Assembly (NCBI GenBank): GCA_018665005.1
Contig: JABJEE010000304.1
Coordinates: 1-6,396, forward strand
Length of the DNA stretch: 6,396 nucleotides
Direction: 5' to 3'
DNA from: Flavobacteriales bacterium
GTDB taxonomy: Bacteria > Bacteroidota > Bacteroidia > Flavobacteriales_D > Crocinitomicaceae
Part shown: positions 1 through 6,396 of the stretch, in pieces
How the letters are laid out: each line of letters starts with the position of its first letter
Numbering within the stretch: the first letter of the stretch is position 1
Program-made: the position numbers and the translations under genes
The notes under the pieces: model-generated
Seen by the model: the letters and a program-made list of their open reading frames with translations, nothing else
Databases searched by the model: none
Told to the model about the DNA's origin: nothing

Positions 1-363
1 CAATGTAAAAATGGAGAAGACATTACTGTCTTTGGAAGTGGTGATCAAACCCGAGACTTTACTTATATCGAAGACACTATTAATGCATGTTGTAAACTAA
101 TTGGTATAAAAGGATCTCACATTGTTAATATCGCAAATGAATGTGAATGGACCATATCCGAATTGGCAACTGAAATAAAAGACATAACAAATTCAGATTC
201 AAAGCTCACTTATCTTGATGCGCCAAAAAAACGATACGATTACGAAGTTGAACGACGCGTTGGAAGTTCTAAAAAATTACTAACGTTAACGGGATATAAA
301 CCGGACACCTCTCTCAAAGACGGATTGCAACGGATATTCGATATAAATTATCCAAAAAAATAA
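1..363 (+). CDS. NAD-dependent epimerase/dehydratase family protein, C-terminal part
   Basis: The frame is open from the first base and ends at TAA (361-363), giving about 120 C-terminal residues; the start and the Rossmann NAD-binding half lie upstream of the window. Residues 10-25 read VFGSGDQTRDFTYIED, the substrate-binding signature of extended short-chain dehydrogenases acting on nucleotide sugars (UDP-glucose 4-epimerase and dTDP-glucose 4,6-dehydratase relatives). Further on come the usual WTISELA helix and, near the end, an ERRVGSSKKL...GYKPDTSLKDGL segment. This matches the family's closing 'RR-aDxsKa-LG-xP-xxsLeeGL' pattern, except that the usual Asp of that pattern is Ser. The likely role is cytoplasmic NDP-sugar interconversion for surface polysaccharide. 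The exact substrate cannot be told from this part. glyA starts 5 bases downstream, which suggests co-transcription. Confidence 0.88.
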   Translation, partial: QCKNGEDITVFGSGDQTRDFTYIEDTINACCKLIGIKGSHIVNIANECEWTISELATEIKDITNSDSKLTYLDAPKKRYDYEVERRVGSSKKLLTLTGYKPDTSLKDGLQRIFDINYPKK

Positions 364-368
364 ACAAA

Positions 369-1640
369 TTGAGAGATAAGGAAATTTTCGCCCTAATCGA
401 AGAGGAAAAGACAAGACAAACTACGGGTATTGAATTAATCGCTTCTGAAAATTATGCAAGCCCAGAAGTTATAAGTGCTATGGGTAGCATACTTACTAAC
501 AAATACGCTGAAGGTCTGCCAGGCAAGAGATATTATGGAGGATGTGAGGTAGTTGATAAAATAGAGCAACTGGCCATTGATCGTCTCTGTAAATTATTTG
601 GTGCAACATGGGCAAATGTTCAGCCTCATTCTGGAGCACAAGCGAATGCTGCCGTTTTTCTAGCCTGTTTAAATGCAGGAGATAAAATCTTAGGGTTCGA
701 CTTATCTCATGGTGGACATCTTACTCATGGCTCACCTGTGAATTTTTCAGGAAAATTATACGAAGCACATTTTTATGGCGTCAATAAGGAAACCGGTCGT
801 ATTGATTATGATCAACTTGAAAAAATCGCCAAAAAAGAACGTCCTAAATTAATTATTTGTGGCGCATCAGCTTATTCAAGAGACTGGGACTACCAAAGAA
901 TCCGAAAAATCGCAAACGAGGTGGAGGCCCTTGTGTTGGCAGACATTTCACACCCTGCTGGAATGATAGCCACCAAATTGCTTAACGACCCCCTGGACTT
1001 TTGCCATATAGTTACAACCACTACTCACAAAACATTGCGAGGCCCACGCGGAGGCGTAATTATGATGAGAGATAACATCAAAAACCCTTTTGGACTTAGA
1101 TGGAAAAATGGAAACCTCAAGTCAATGGGAGCACTATTAGATGCTGCCGTTTTTCCAGGCATACAAGGCGGACCCTTGGAGCGTGTCATTGGAGCAAAAG
1201 CTGTTGCTTTTAATGAAGCCATGTCAACACAATATTCTGACTACATGAAGAGAGTCAAATCCAATGCGAAAATCATGTCCGAATTATTGATTGAAAAAGG
1301 ATATGATATTATTTCTGGAGGAACAGACAATCATTGCATGCTTATCGATCTTCGATCTAAAAACATCAATGGTAAAGATGCAGAAGAAATACTCGGAAAA
1401 GTAGATATCACGGTAAATAAAAACATGGTTCCTTTTGATACTGAATCTCCATTTGTCACTTCCGGAATCAGAATCGGAACGGCAGCAATAACCTCCAGAG
1501 GAATTCACAGCGAAATGATACCTCAAATCGTTTCAATGATAGATCGCTCATTAATGAACTCAACCAACGAAAAATCTCTTTCGGATATAAAGTCTGAAAT
1601 ACATGAGACAATGAGCCCTCTCCCCCTATTTCAATGGTAA
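369..1640 (+). CDS. glyA: Serine hydroxymethyltransferase
   Basis: This PLP enzyme interconverts serine plus tetrahydrofolate with glycine plus 5,10-methylene-tetrahydrofolate and is the main cytoplasmic source of one-carbon units. The 423-residue protein is full length for the family. Landmarks are GIELIASENYASPEV (20-34), NKYAEGLPGKRYYGG (44-58), the HSGAQAN cofactor loop (87-93), DLSHGGHLTHGSPVNFSG (111-128), ADISHPAG (191-198, where the Asp faces the pyridine nitrogen), and TTTTHKTLRGPRGG (216-229), in which Lys221 is the expected Schiff-base lysine. SGIRIGT (365-371) is the carboxylate-binding region. The start is TTG at 369: the reading Met-Arg-Asp-Lys-Glu-Ile-Phe matches the usual N-terminus, and the first in-frame ATG is codon 38, inside the conserved core. 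It lies 5 bases after the epimerase stop, so it is probably translated from the same transcript. No clear Shine-Dalgarno is present. Confidence 0.97.
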   Translation: MRDKEIFALIEEEKTRQTTGIELIASENYASPEVISAMGSILTNKYAEGLPGKRYYGGCEVVDKIEQLAIDRLCKLFGATWANVQPHSGAQANAAVFLACLNAGDKILGFDLSHGGHLTHGSPVNFSGKLYEAHFYGVNKETGRIDYDQLEKIAKKERPKLIICGASAYSRDWDYQRIRKIANEVEALVLADISHPAGMIATKLLNDPLDFCHIVTTTTHKTLRGPRGGVIMMRDNIKNPFGLRWKNGNLKSMGALLDAAVFPGIQGGPLERVIGAKAVAFNEAMSTQYSDYMKRVKSNAKIMSELLIEKGYDIISGGTDNHCMLIDLRSKNINGKDAEEILGKVDITVNKNMVPFDTESPFVTSGIRIGTAAITSRGIHSEMIPQIVSMIDRSLMNSTNEKSLSDIKSEIHETMSPLPLFQW

Positions 1641-1908
1641 TGTTCGTTGTTTTTTCGTTAAATAAAAAATCACGAATCTCTCACTATTAACAATCTGCCT
1701 TTTAAAACTTTACATTCGCAGCCTTTAGAATCTTTAAATATTCTTTAAATTAGAATCTATTATATACATTAACTAGATTGTGAATTCCGGAAAACCATAT
1801 CCAATGCCAGACAGCTTAAGCAAAACCTTCTACTCCAATTAAATTTCAAAAAAGGCATTGAATAACCCGTATTTATGATCATTTCTAACCTTTAACAGAG
1901 GCAAGCAA
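1641..1908. other. Intergenic region between glyA and the sensor kinase gene
   Basis: No gene is visible in these 268 bases. They contain direct repeats: TTAGAATCT at 1725-1733 and 1750-1758, and TCTTTAAAT at 1731-1739 and 1742-1750. A 7-bp inverted repeat, CAATGCC (1802-1808) with GGCATTG (1854-1860), encloses 45 bases. TACATTCG at 1711-1718 is one mismatch from the Bacteroidota -7 element TAnnTTTG, but no TTG sits at the right distance upstream, so the promoter for the next gene is not securely placed. After the glyA stop only a weak TTCGT/ACGAA pair (1654-1658, 1672-1676) could form a hairpin; it is not a convincing terminator. Confidence 0.5.
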
Positions 1909-2094
1909 ATGATTAAAGAAATAACTCTTAGAGGAGAAATTGATAAACTCAATGCTGAGCACTTAATATTGTGAAAAAACGATCCTAAAGAAGGTTTTTA
2001 CAAATCAAATCAAACATTAAAAAAAGCAGAAGCCTTTAAATACCCGAAAGGAATAGGAGAATCATTAAGAAATCTAGCCTTTTCTAGCCAACTA
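1909..2094 (+). pseudogene. 5' part of the TPR sensor kinase gene, cut by an in-frame TGA
   Basis: An ATG at 1909 with AGAGG (1897-1901) seven bases upstream opens 21 codons, ending at TGA (1972-1974). The same frame then continues without another stop into the 899-residue frame starting at 2095. The 40 codons after the TGA include NDPKEGFYKSNQTLKKAEAF and KYPKGIGESLRNLAFSSQLL, with the hydrophobic spacing of a TPR helix pair. The next frame's GLIPEGYEYSNKAVEIF reads as their continuation. The 2095 TTG therefore falls inside a repeat and is a poor natural start. The simplest reading is one gene of about 961 codons with a nonsense mutation at codon 22. A short independent leader peptide is possible but does not explain the TPR-like sequence after the stop. 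There is no ATG or GTG in frame between the TGA and 2095. Confidence 0.65.
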
Positions 2095-4794
2095 TTGGGT
2101 CTAATCCCTGAGGGATATGAATACTCTAATAAGGCCGTTGAAATATTTGAAAAAATAGGAGACAAAAAAAACTTAGCACACGTTTATCATACACTTGGTT
2201 TTATTCTTGATTTTCTTGACAATCAGACCAAAAGACTAGAAATAAACAACAAATGTTTAGATCTTAGTAGAGAGCTCAATGAAGAAGACTGGATTATTAG
2301 AACTTTAAACAACACAGGAGACTGTCACACCAAACTTAAAGATTATAAAAGTGCTATTAATTGCTTTTCCGAATGTCTCAAATTATTAAACAGAGAAGAC
2401 ACCTTCATGTATTCTGTTGTAACTTGTAATTTGGGAGAAGTTTATTTCTGTAATGAGCAAATTGAAGAAGCAAAAACACACTTTGAATTAAGTAAAAACA
2501 ATGCCATACTGAATAATTCTAAAGGTATTGAAATAACCAACACTTTATTTATTTCAAAATGTCTAAATCGAGAGGGTAAAACCGATGAAGCGTTAAGTAT
2601 TCTAAAAGAAGCCATTTCCCAAATCGAGGAAATACACCATGTTTCAAATGATATTGATTTTACTGAGAATAGCAATCTAAGTTCTCCTGCCCTTCTCCAG
2701 GTATCTATGGATATTGAGGCAGAAGTATATAAATCTTTTGGAGAATTATGTGAAAAAAAGGGACTACTTAAAAACGCCTTGAGGGCCTTTAAGATTAATA
2801 AAGAGATTGAAGAAAAACTCAATAAACAAAAATACACCAAAGAACATCAAAGTATTGAGCTTAGAATGGAGATTTCTCACCTTGAAAGTCTTGTCGATGA
2901 ACGAACCAGCGAATTGGAAAAAACTCTTTCAGATTTACAGTTAAAAGAACAAAACAACAGATTAGTAATTGAAAATGCGGTTGATTCAATATTGTTTTTT
3001 AATTGGGATGGAGAAATCATAGATTACAATAGGAGGTCATTAAATTTTTTCAAACTCGAAAGCTCTTTGAAGGACAGAAACATCAAAGATTTATTAGAAT
3101 TCATTGTAGAGAAAGATATACTGGCCTTTGTTAAGAATCTTTATTCAGACGAGAAAAGCAATTACAATACCCAAAGACACAAGATGAAAGCTGTTGATTC
3201 AGATTTGTTCTTTGAAGTAGCCTTTACTAAGATCAATACAAACGGCAATAGCCAAGGGGTAGCATTTATTAGTGATATTACCGATAAAATAAAAGCAGAA
3301 GAGAAGAAAAGCTTTGATTTGCAAACACAAATAACGATTAACAAAATCACTCAATTTCTTCACGATGAGAATGATTTTTTTCAAATCATTAATAATGTTG
3401 CCAAGATCATTGTTGAAGAATTAAAATTTGACAAGTGCTCAATCAGTGTTCAAGATGAAGCCGGCAACTTGGTTCAAATCGCAAATATTCAAAACAATGA
3501 CTATTTGAATGAAATAATGAATAAAATTGGCAGCTCTAAATTTATTATTGACCACAAAAACTCTAATTCTGAAAATAATAAAGAGCTATTAATTCCACTC
3601 AAGATTTCTGATAAGAACTTTGGACTTATTTCTGTTGAAAAAAGCGATAAGAGTGATTTCAGTGAGCTTCAAACAAAGGTTTTAACGAGAACCTCTCGCC
3701 TTTTATCAAGTCGCTTAGATAAAATTCAAGAACAAAAACAAAAAGAACTTCTACAGAAACAACTATATGAAATAAATCAAAAACTAGAGGATGAAGTTCA
3801 CAACAAGACCAAACAGTTAAATGAGCTTACTCATAAATTTCATGAACATGAAAAAGAATCCTTACTTGCAGAATTGGCGGGTTCAATTTCACATGAACTC
3901 AACACTCCTTTTGGTATTATTAATTCTGGGGCAAGTGCAATAAAAGATATTTTATTTGAGATTATTGATCTAAAGTTTTCAAGCGGACTTTCTGAGGGGG
4001 ATATAAAATTCGCTCTTGATTTTGCAAAGACCAATAAAATTAAAAAAATTGTAAGTGGAAGAGAGAGAAGAAAAAACATCCTCGAATTCTCCATGTTTCT
4101 TGAATCAAAATACGTGAATAAAGACGATGTTTCTGATCTATCAAATAAATTTGTTGATGCAAACTTTCCCTTATACAAAACAAGAGAGATTGACCAGATT
4201 CTTAGCCATGCAAACCCGAGTGAATTACTAGAGATTATTATTAAAATTCAACAATCAGTCAGTTTTTCAGAGACGATATCCAAAACAAGTTCTAGGGCAG
4301 CAGATGTAGTCAAAGAATTAACAAAAGTAGCTCGTAAATCATTTGATACTGCTGAATCAAAAATAAATCTTAAAAACAATATTGACTCAGTCCTTTCTGT
4401 TTACAAGTATCAATTTGATGAGATTGATATTACCTTCGATGTTACAGATCAATTAGAAATAACCGGTTCGGAAACAACCTTATTCCAGCTCTGGAAAAAC
4501 CTTGTTCTTTTCTCCATAAAAAACTTTGTGAGTGACCAAACCAACAAATATTTAAAAATTAACAGCTTTGAAAAACAGGAATCTGTTGAAATTCAATTTC
4601 AACATAACGGAATAACGATTAATCAAGATGTTATTCATGAAATAGATAGAATACAATCTATTGAGGATAAACTCAACCCCAATATCAATGTTAAATTGGG
4701 AATTATTAAAAAAATTATTGCCGACCACAAAGGACATCTAAACATAGAGTCATCTGAAGGAATTACTGTATTCTGTATAACTTTCCCTAAATAA
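2095..4794 (+). CDS. TPR-PAS-GAF sensor histidine kinase-like protein with degenerate ATP-binding domain
   Basis: This is a soluble two-component-type sensor with no signal peptide or membrane span. Residue numbers are from the TTG at 2095. TPR repeats fill about 1-245 (for example LNNTGDCHTKLKDYKSAINC near 71-90). A coiled coil (about 245-288) leads to a PAS domain (289-400, ending at DITD 394-397), a GAF domain (about 410-540) and a second coiled coil (540-595). The DHp helix follows with SISHELNTPFG, where His600 is the expected phosphorylation site. About 100 helical residues (625-722) separate it from the second DHp helix, SSRAADVVKELTKVAR (732-747). In the ATP-binding domain the N box is QLWKNLVLFSIKNF (798-811), with Phe806 where the metal-binding Asn belongs. 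The G1 box reads HNGITI (837-842) instead of DxGxGI, no FxPF F box is seen, and the G2 region, NINVKLGI (863-870), lacks the glycines. Kinase activity is therefore doubtful. There is no receiver domain and no adjacent response regulator. The TTG start is only the first start codon in frame after the upstream TGA; the first in-frame ATG is codon 105. Confidence 0.85.
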   Translation: MGLIPEGYEYSNKAVEIFEKIGDKKNLAHVYHTLGFILDFLDNQTKRLEINNKCLDLSRELNEEDWIIRTLNNTGDCHTKLKDYKSAINCFSECLKLLNREDTFMYSVVTCNLGEVYFCNEQIEEAKTHFELSKNNAILNNSKGIEITNTLFISKCLNREGKTDEALSILKEAISQIEEIHHVSNDIDFTENSNLSSPALLQVSMDIEAEVYKSFGELCEKKGLLKNALRAFKINKEIEEKLNKQKYTKEHQSIELRMEISHLESLVDERTSELEKTLSDLQLKEQNNRLVIENAVDSILFFNWDGEIIDYNRRSLNFFKLESSLKDRNIKDLLEFIVEKDILAFVKNLYSDEKSNYNTQRHKMKAVDSDLFFEVAFTKINTNGNSQGVAFISDITDKIKAEEKKSFDLQTQITINKITQFLHDENDFFQIINNVAKIIVEELKFDKCSISVQDEAGNLVQIANIQNNDYLNEIMNKIGSSKFIIDHKNSNSENNKELLIPLKISDKNFGLISVEKSDKSDFSELQTKVLTRTSRLLSSRLDKIQEQKQKELLQKQLYEINQKLEDEVHNKTKQLNELTHKFHEHEKESLLAELAGSISHELNTPFGIINSGASAIKDILFEIIDLKFSSGLSEGDIKFALDFAKTNKIKKIVSGRERRKNILEFSMFLESKYVNKDDVSDLSNKFVDANFPLYKTREIDQILSHANPSELLEIIIKIQQSVSFSETISKTSSRAADVVKELTKVARKSFDTAESKINLKNNIDSVLSVYKYQFDEIDITFDVTDQLEITGSETTLFQLWKNLVLFSIKNFVSDQTNKYLKINSFEKQESVEIQFQHNGITINQDVIHEIDRIQSIEDKLNPNINVKLGIIKKIIADHKGHLNIESSEGITVFCITFPK

Positions 4795-4807
4795 TTTAGC
4801 GCATAAA

Positions 4808-4827
4808 AAAAGCCCCTAAGGGCTTTT
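4808..4827. terminator. Bidirectional intrinsic terminator
   Basis: AAAAGCCC (4808-4815), loop CTAA, then GGGCTTTT (4820-4827) forms a perfect 8-bp stem with an A run on the left and a T run on the right, so it works on both strands. It lies 13 bases after the kinase stop and 20 bases beyond the rplI stop. It can therefore end both convergent transcripts. Confidence 0.88.
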
Positions 4828-4847
4828 AATTTCATTCAAAGTAAAAT

Positions 4848-5294
4848 CTATTCTTCGATAACACTAAAGCTAATCACCTGCGTGATACCTCTAAATAAAT
4901 TCACTTCTGCTTGGTATGTGCCTAGTTCCTTTATAGGCTCATCCTTAATTTTCAAAGATTTCCGATCGATCTCATACCCTTCTTTCTTTAAAACCTCAGA
5001 AAGCTGGATCGTATTGATTGATCCAAATATTTTACCATTATCTCCAGCTTTGGTTTTAATCGACAAATCAAGACTTCCGATTTTATCCGCAATTTCTTGA
5101 GCCTCTGATTGTAATTTGGCCTCTTTGTGAGATTTTTGTTTTAATATTTCGTCGTGGGCTTTTTTAGCACTCGCCGTAGCTAGAATGGCATATCCTTGTG
5201 GAATAAGAAAGTTTCGTCCATATCCAGGCTTTACTTTCACTATTTCATTGGCATATCCCAACTTATTCACATTCTTTTTTAGTATGACTTCCAT
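4848..5294 (-). CDS. rplI: 50S ribosomal protein L9
   Basis: This 148-residue protein has the normal length for L9, which binds 23S rRNA at the base of the L1 stalk with its N-terminal domain and extends outward through a long helix. The L9 signature is complete in the N-terminal domain: Gly13, Asn16, Val21, Gly24-Tyr25, Asn28-Phe29-Leu30, Gly34, Ala36 and Thr40. A charged connecting helix (about 41-75) follows, then the C-terminal domain with GDNGKIFGSI (83-92). It is the last gene of rpsF-rpsR-rplI, 20 bases after rpsR. The stop is TAG, and the shared terminator lies just downstream. Confidence 0.97.
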   Translation of the reverse strand: MEVILKKNVNKLGYANEIVKVKPGYGRNFLIPQGYAILATASAKKAHDEILKQKSHKEAKLQSEAQEIADKIGSLDLSIKTKAGDNGKIFGSINTIQLSEVLKKEGYEIDRKSLKIKDEPIKELGTYQAEVNLFRGITQVISFSVIEE

Positions 5295-5314
5295 AACTTA
5301 AAATTTATTGAGAT

Positions 5315-5575
5315 TTATTTCAACATATCACCAACATATGGCAATATGGCAAGGTGTCTAGCCCTTTTAACGGCTTTATTCACTCTAGATTGATATTTCG
5401 CAGATGTACCAGTTATTCTTCTTGGTAACAACTTACCTTGTTCGTTTAATAATTTGAGTAGGAAATTTGGATCTTTATAATCGACAAATTTGATTCCACT
5501 TTTCTTGAACCGACAATATTTTTCCTTTTTAATATCAATATTGATCGGAGTTAGATATCTAATATCGTTTGACAT
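5315..5575 (-). CDS. rpsR: 30S ribosomal protein S18
   Basis: This 86-residue protein is typical for S18, which pairs with S6 on the platform of the small subunit. Recognisable blocks are KKEKYCRFKKSGIKFVDYKD (16-35), LLPRRITGTSAKYQ (49-62) and the RNA-binding KRARHLAILPYV (70-81). Cys21 is the only cysteine, so no zinc-binding set is present. It lies between rpsF and rplI with gaps of 19 and 20 bases, consistent with a single transcript. Start ATG, stop TAA. Confidence 0.97.
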   Translation of the reverse strand: MSNDIRYLTPINIDIKKEKYCRFKKSGIKFVDYKDPNFLLKLLNEQGKLLPRRITGTSAKYQSRVNKAVKRARHLAILPYVGDMLK

Positions 5576-5594
5576 AATTTATTTTTTAGTGTTA

Positions 5595-5945
5595 TTAAGC
5601 TTCAGTTTTTTGAGCCTTTTTTGATTTTTGTCTTCTACTCTCAGCGTAGGTTAAATGGTCTGCGTCCATTTTAACTGTTAAAAAACGTAGGACTCTTTCG
5701 TCACGTTTCATTAACAATTCCATGTCGGCAACAACATTGTTTTCAGCCTCGAATTCGAATAGAAAATAAAAACCAGTTGACTTCTTTTGAATTGGGTAGG
5801 CTAATTTCTTAAGCCCCCAACTCTCTGAATGCTGTAATTTAGCACCAAAAGATTTGATTTCACTTTCGAACTTCTTGACTGCTTCCTTCGCCTGATCCTC
5901 AGACAAAACGGGAGTTAAAATGAAAACAGTTTCATAAGATTTCAT
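5595..5945 (-). CDS. rpsF: 30S ribosomal protein S6
   Basis: This 116-residue protein binds the central domain of 16S rRNA together with S18. It starts with MKSYETVFILTPVLSEDQ and contains WGLKKLAYPIQKKSTGFYFL (43-62) and RDERVLRFLTVKM (81-93), all standard S6 features, followed by a short Lys-rich tail. The ATG at 5945 is chosen over the upstream in-frame ATG at 6023: that would add 26 residues with no S6 counterpart, and the promoter (5977-6007) lies inside that stretch. It is the first gene of the rpsF-rpsR-rplI operon. Confidence 0.97.
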   Translation of the reverse strand: MKSYETVFILTPVLSEDQAKEAVKKFESEIKSFGAKLQHSESWGLKKLAYPIQKKSTGFYFLFEFEAENNVVADMELLMKRDERVLRFLTVKMDADHLTYAESRRQKSKKAQKTEA

Positions 5946-5976
5946 AAATGTGTATTTTAATTTTACAATTGGGGTG

Positions 5977-6007
5977 CAAAGATACTTTTTTTTTAGAGAA
6001 TGAACAA
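5977..6007 (-). promoter_or_regulatory. Bacteroidota-type promoter of the rpsF-rpsR-rplI operon
   Basis: Read on the minus strand, TTG (6007-6005) is followed after exactly 20 bases by TATCTTTG (5984-5977), matching the -33 TTG and -7 TAnnTTTG elements of the phylum's primary sigma factor. The 20-base spacer includes a run of nine A. Transcription would start near 5970, giving a leader of roughly 25 bases before the rpsF ATG, too short for an obvious structured S6:S18 leader. Confidence 0.8.
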
Positions 6008-6038
6008 GATTAATTCCTGTCAATTTTGAAGCATGCTA

Positions 6039-6066
6039 TTGATACACACATTTATTCCTATTTTTG
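6039..6066 (+). promoter_or_regulatory. Probable Bacteroidota-type promoter of the S9 peptidase gene
   Basis: TTG (6039-6041) lies 17 bases before TATTTTTG (6059-6066), an exact TAnnTTTG. The spacing is at the short end of the accepted range. Transcription would begin around 6072, leaving a leader of about 70 bases before the ATG at 6145. It faces away from the rpsF promoter without overlapping it. Confidence 0.5.
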
Positions 6067-6144
6067 ACAGTCTATAAAGTATCGACACTACACTCGATTC
6101 ACTAAATATTCGGATGCTAATTTACTTTAAATAAACACATAAAT

Positions 6145-6396
6145 ATGACATTCTTTAAACTTTCAATTTTCATCTTGACCTTGATGTTTTCAAGTGTATT
6201 GGGTTTTTCTCAAAAAGATTTGAATCTAGATGATGCAGTGATGAATCAATACAGAAAATACGCACCTGACCGTGTTGCCAATTTTGAATGGATTCCAGAA
6301 AGCACTGATTATTCCTTTTTAGATGAAGGCAGAACCATTTTGGTCAAGTCAAGTCCAAATTCAAACCAAATAGATGAAATCATTAATATATCAGAC
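6145..6396 (+). CDS. Secreted S9 (dipeptidyl peptidase IV-like) peptidase, N-terminal part
   Basis: Eighty-four codons are open from ATG 6145 to the window end. Residues 1-22 form a signal peptide: Lys5, then a hydrophobic core (LSIFILTLMFSSVLGF), with cleavage expected near Phe-Ser-Gln (21-23). There is no lipobox cysteine, so the protein should be exported in soluble form. The mature start KDLNLDDAVMNQYRKYAPDR followed by VANFEWIPESTDYSFLD resembles the opening of Bacteroidota DPP IV proteins (LTLEDAV...Y-P-R...-WIP-...-Y), where the beta-propeller begins. The catalytic Ser-Asp-His domain would lie beyond the window. Such enzymes release Xaa-Pro dipeptides in the periplasm. The family call rests on this short motif alone; another propeller-containing S9 peptidase is possible. 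Confidence 0.75.
   Translation, partial: MTFFKLSIFILTLMFSSVLGFSQKDLNLDDAVMNQYRKYAPDRVANFEWIPESTDYSFLDEGRTILVKSSPNSNQIDEIINISD

Noticed and set aside
1654..1676. Terminator after glyA
   Set aside because: Only a 5-bp TTCGT/ACGAA pair around a 13-base AT loop is available, with no T run following the stem.
1972..1974. TGA as selenocysteine or as a reassigned Trp codon
   Set aside because: Sensor kinases of this type are not known selenoproteins. Conserved Trp in GlyA (81, 173, 423) and S6 (43) are all TGG, so nothing supports code reassignment.
2442..2840. Minus-strand 132-codon open frame within the kinase gene
   Set aside because: It lies opposite clear TPR coding sequence and its translation has no recognisable family features; it is a shadow. 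The same applies to the other antisense frames at 1025-1526, 3162-3384, 3840-4178 and 4552-4835.
4882..5100. Plus-strand 72-codon open frame
   Set aside because: It is antisense to rplI, whose L9 identity is certain.
5946..5970. S6:S18 autoregulatory RNA leader before rpsF
   Set aside because: The predicted leader is only about 25 AT-rich bases and shows no stem or CCG-bulge arrangement.
5946..6023. 26-residue N-terminal extension of S6 from the ATG at 6023
   Set aside because: The canonical S6 start is at 5945, and the extension overlaps the TTG-N20-TATCTTTG promoter, so it would not be fully transcribed.

Overview
The window looks like the chromosome of a Bacteroidota bacterium, probably Flavobacteriia-like. 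The evidence is AT-rich DNA, little Shine-Dalgarno signal, two promoters fitting the phylum's TTG-N17-23-TAnnTTTG pattern, the rpsF-rpsR-rplI cluster, and the start of a secreted dipeptidyl peptidase IV-like S9 protease. All confidently called genes with a visible stop end in TAA or TAG. Conserved Trp positions in GlyA and S6 use TGG, so the genetic code appears standard.

Layout: (1) Positions 1-363 hold the C-terminal end of an NDP-sugar epimerase/dehydratase. glyA (serine hydroxymethyltransferase) follows after only 5 bases, starts at TTG, and is probably co-transcribed with it. (2) A 268-base gap (1641-1908) holds no gene but contains short direct and inverted repeats. (3) Positions 1909-4794 carry one long reading frame for a soluble TPR-PAS-GAF sensor histidine kinase. 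It is interrupted at codon 22 by an in-frame TGA (1972-1974). TPR-like sequence resumes straight after this stop and runs into the 899-residue open frame. The phosphoacceptor motif HELNTP is intact, but the N, G1, F and G2 boxes of the ATP-binding domain are heavily altered, so the protein may not be an active kinase. (4) A bidirectional terminator at 4808-4827 separates this gene from the convergent rpsF-rpsR-rplI operon (4848-5945, minus strand), which has a well-formed promoter at 5977-6007. (5) Divergent from that operon, a plus-strand promoter precedes the S9 peptidase that runs off the window end.

The housekeeping parts are ordinary: envelope sugar metabolism, one-carbon metabolism, the S6/S18/L9 ribosomal proteins and a periplasmic peptidase. 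The notable region is the kinase gene. It combines an early nonsense codon with a degenerate catalytic domain, yet otherwise keeps about 900 codons open. It is either a recently damaged pseudogene, a pseudokinase translated by UGA read-through or an internal start, or a sequencing error over an unusual non-catalytic sensor. No other unknown system is evident.
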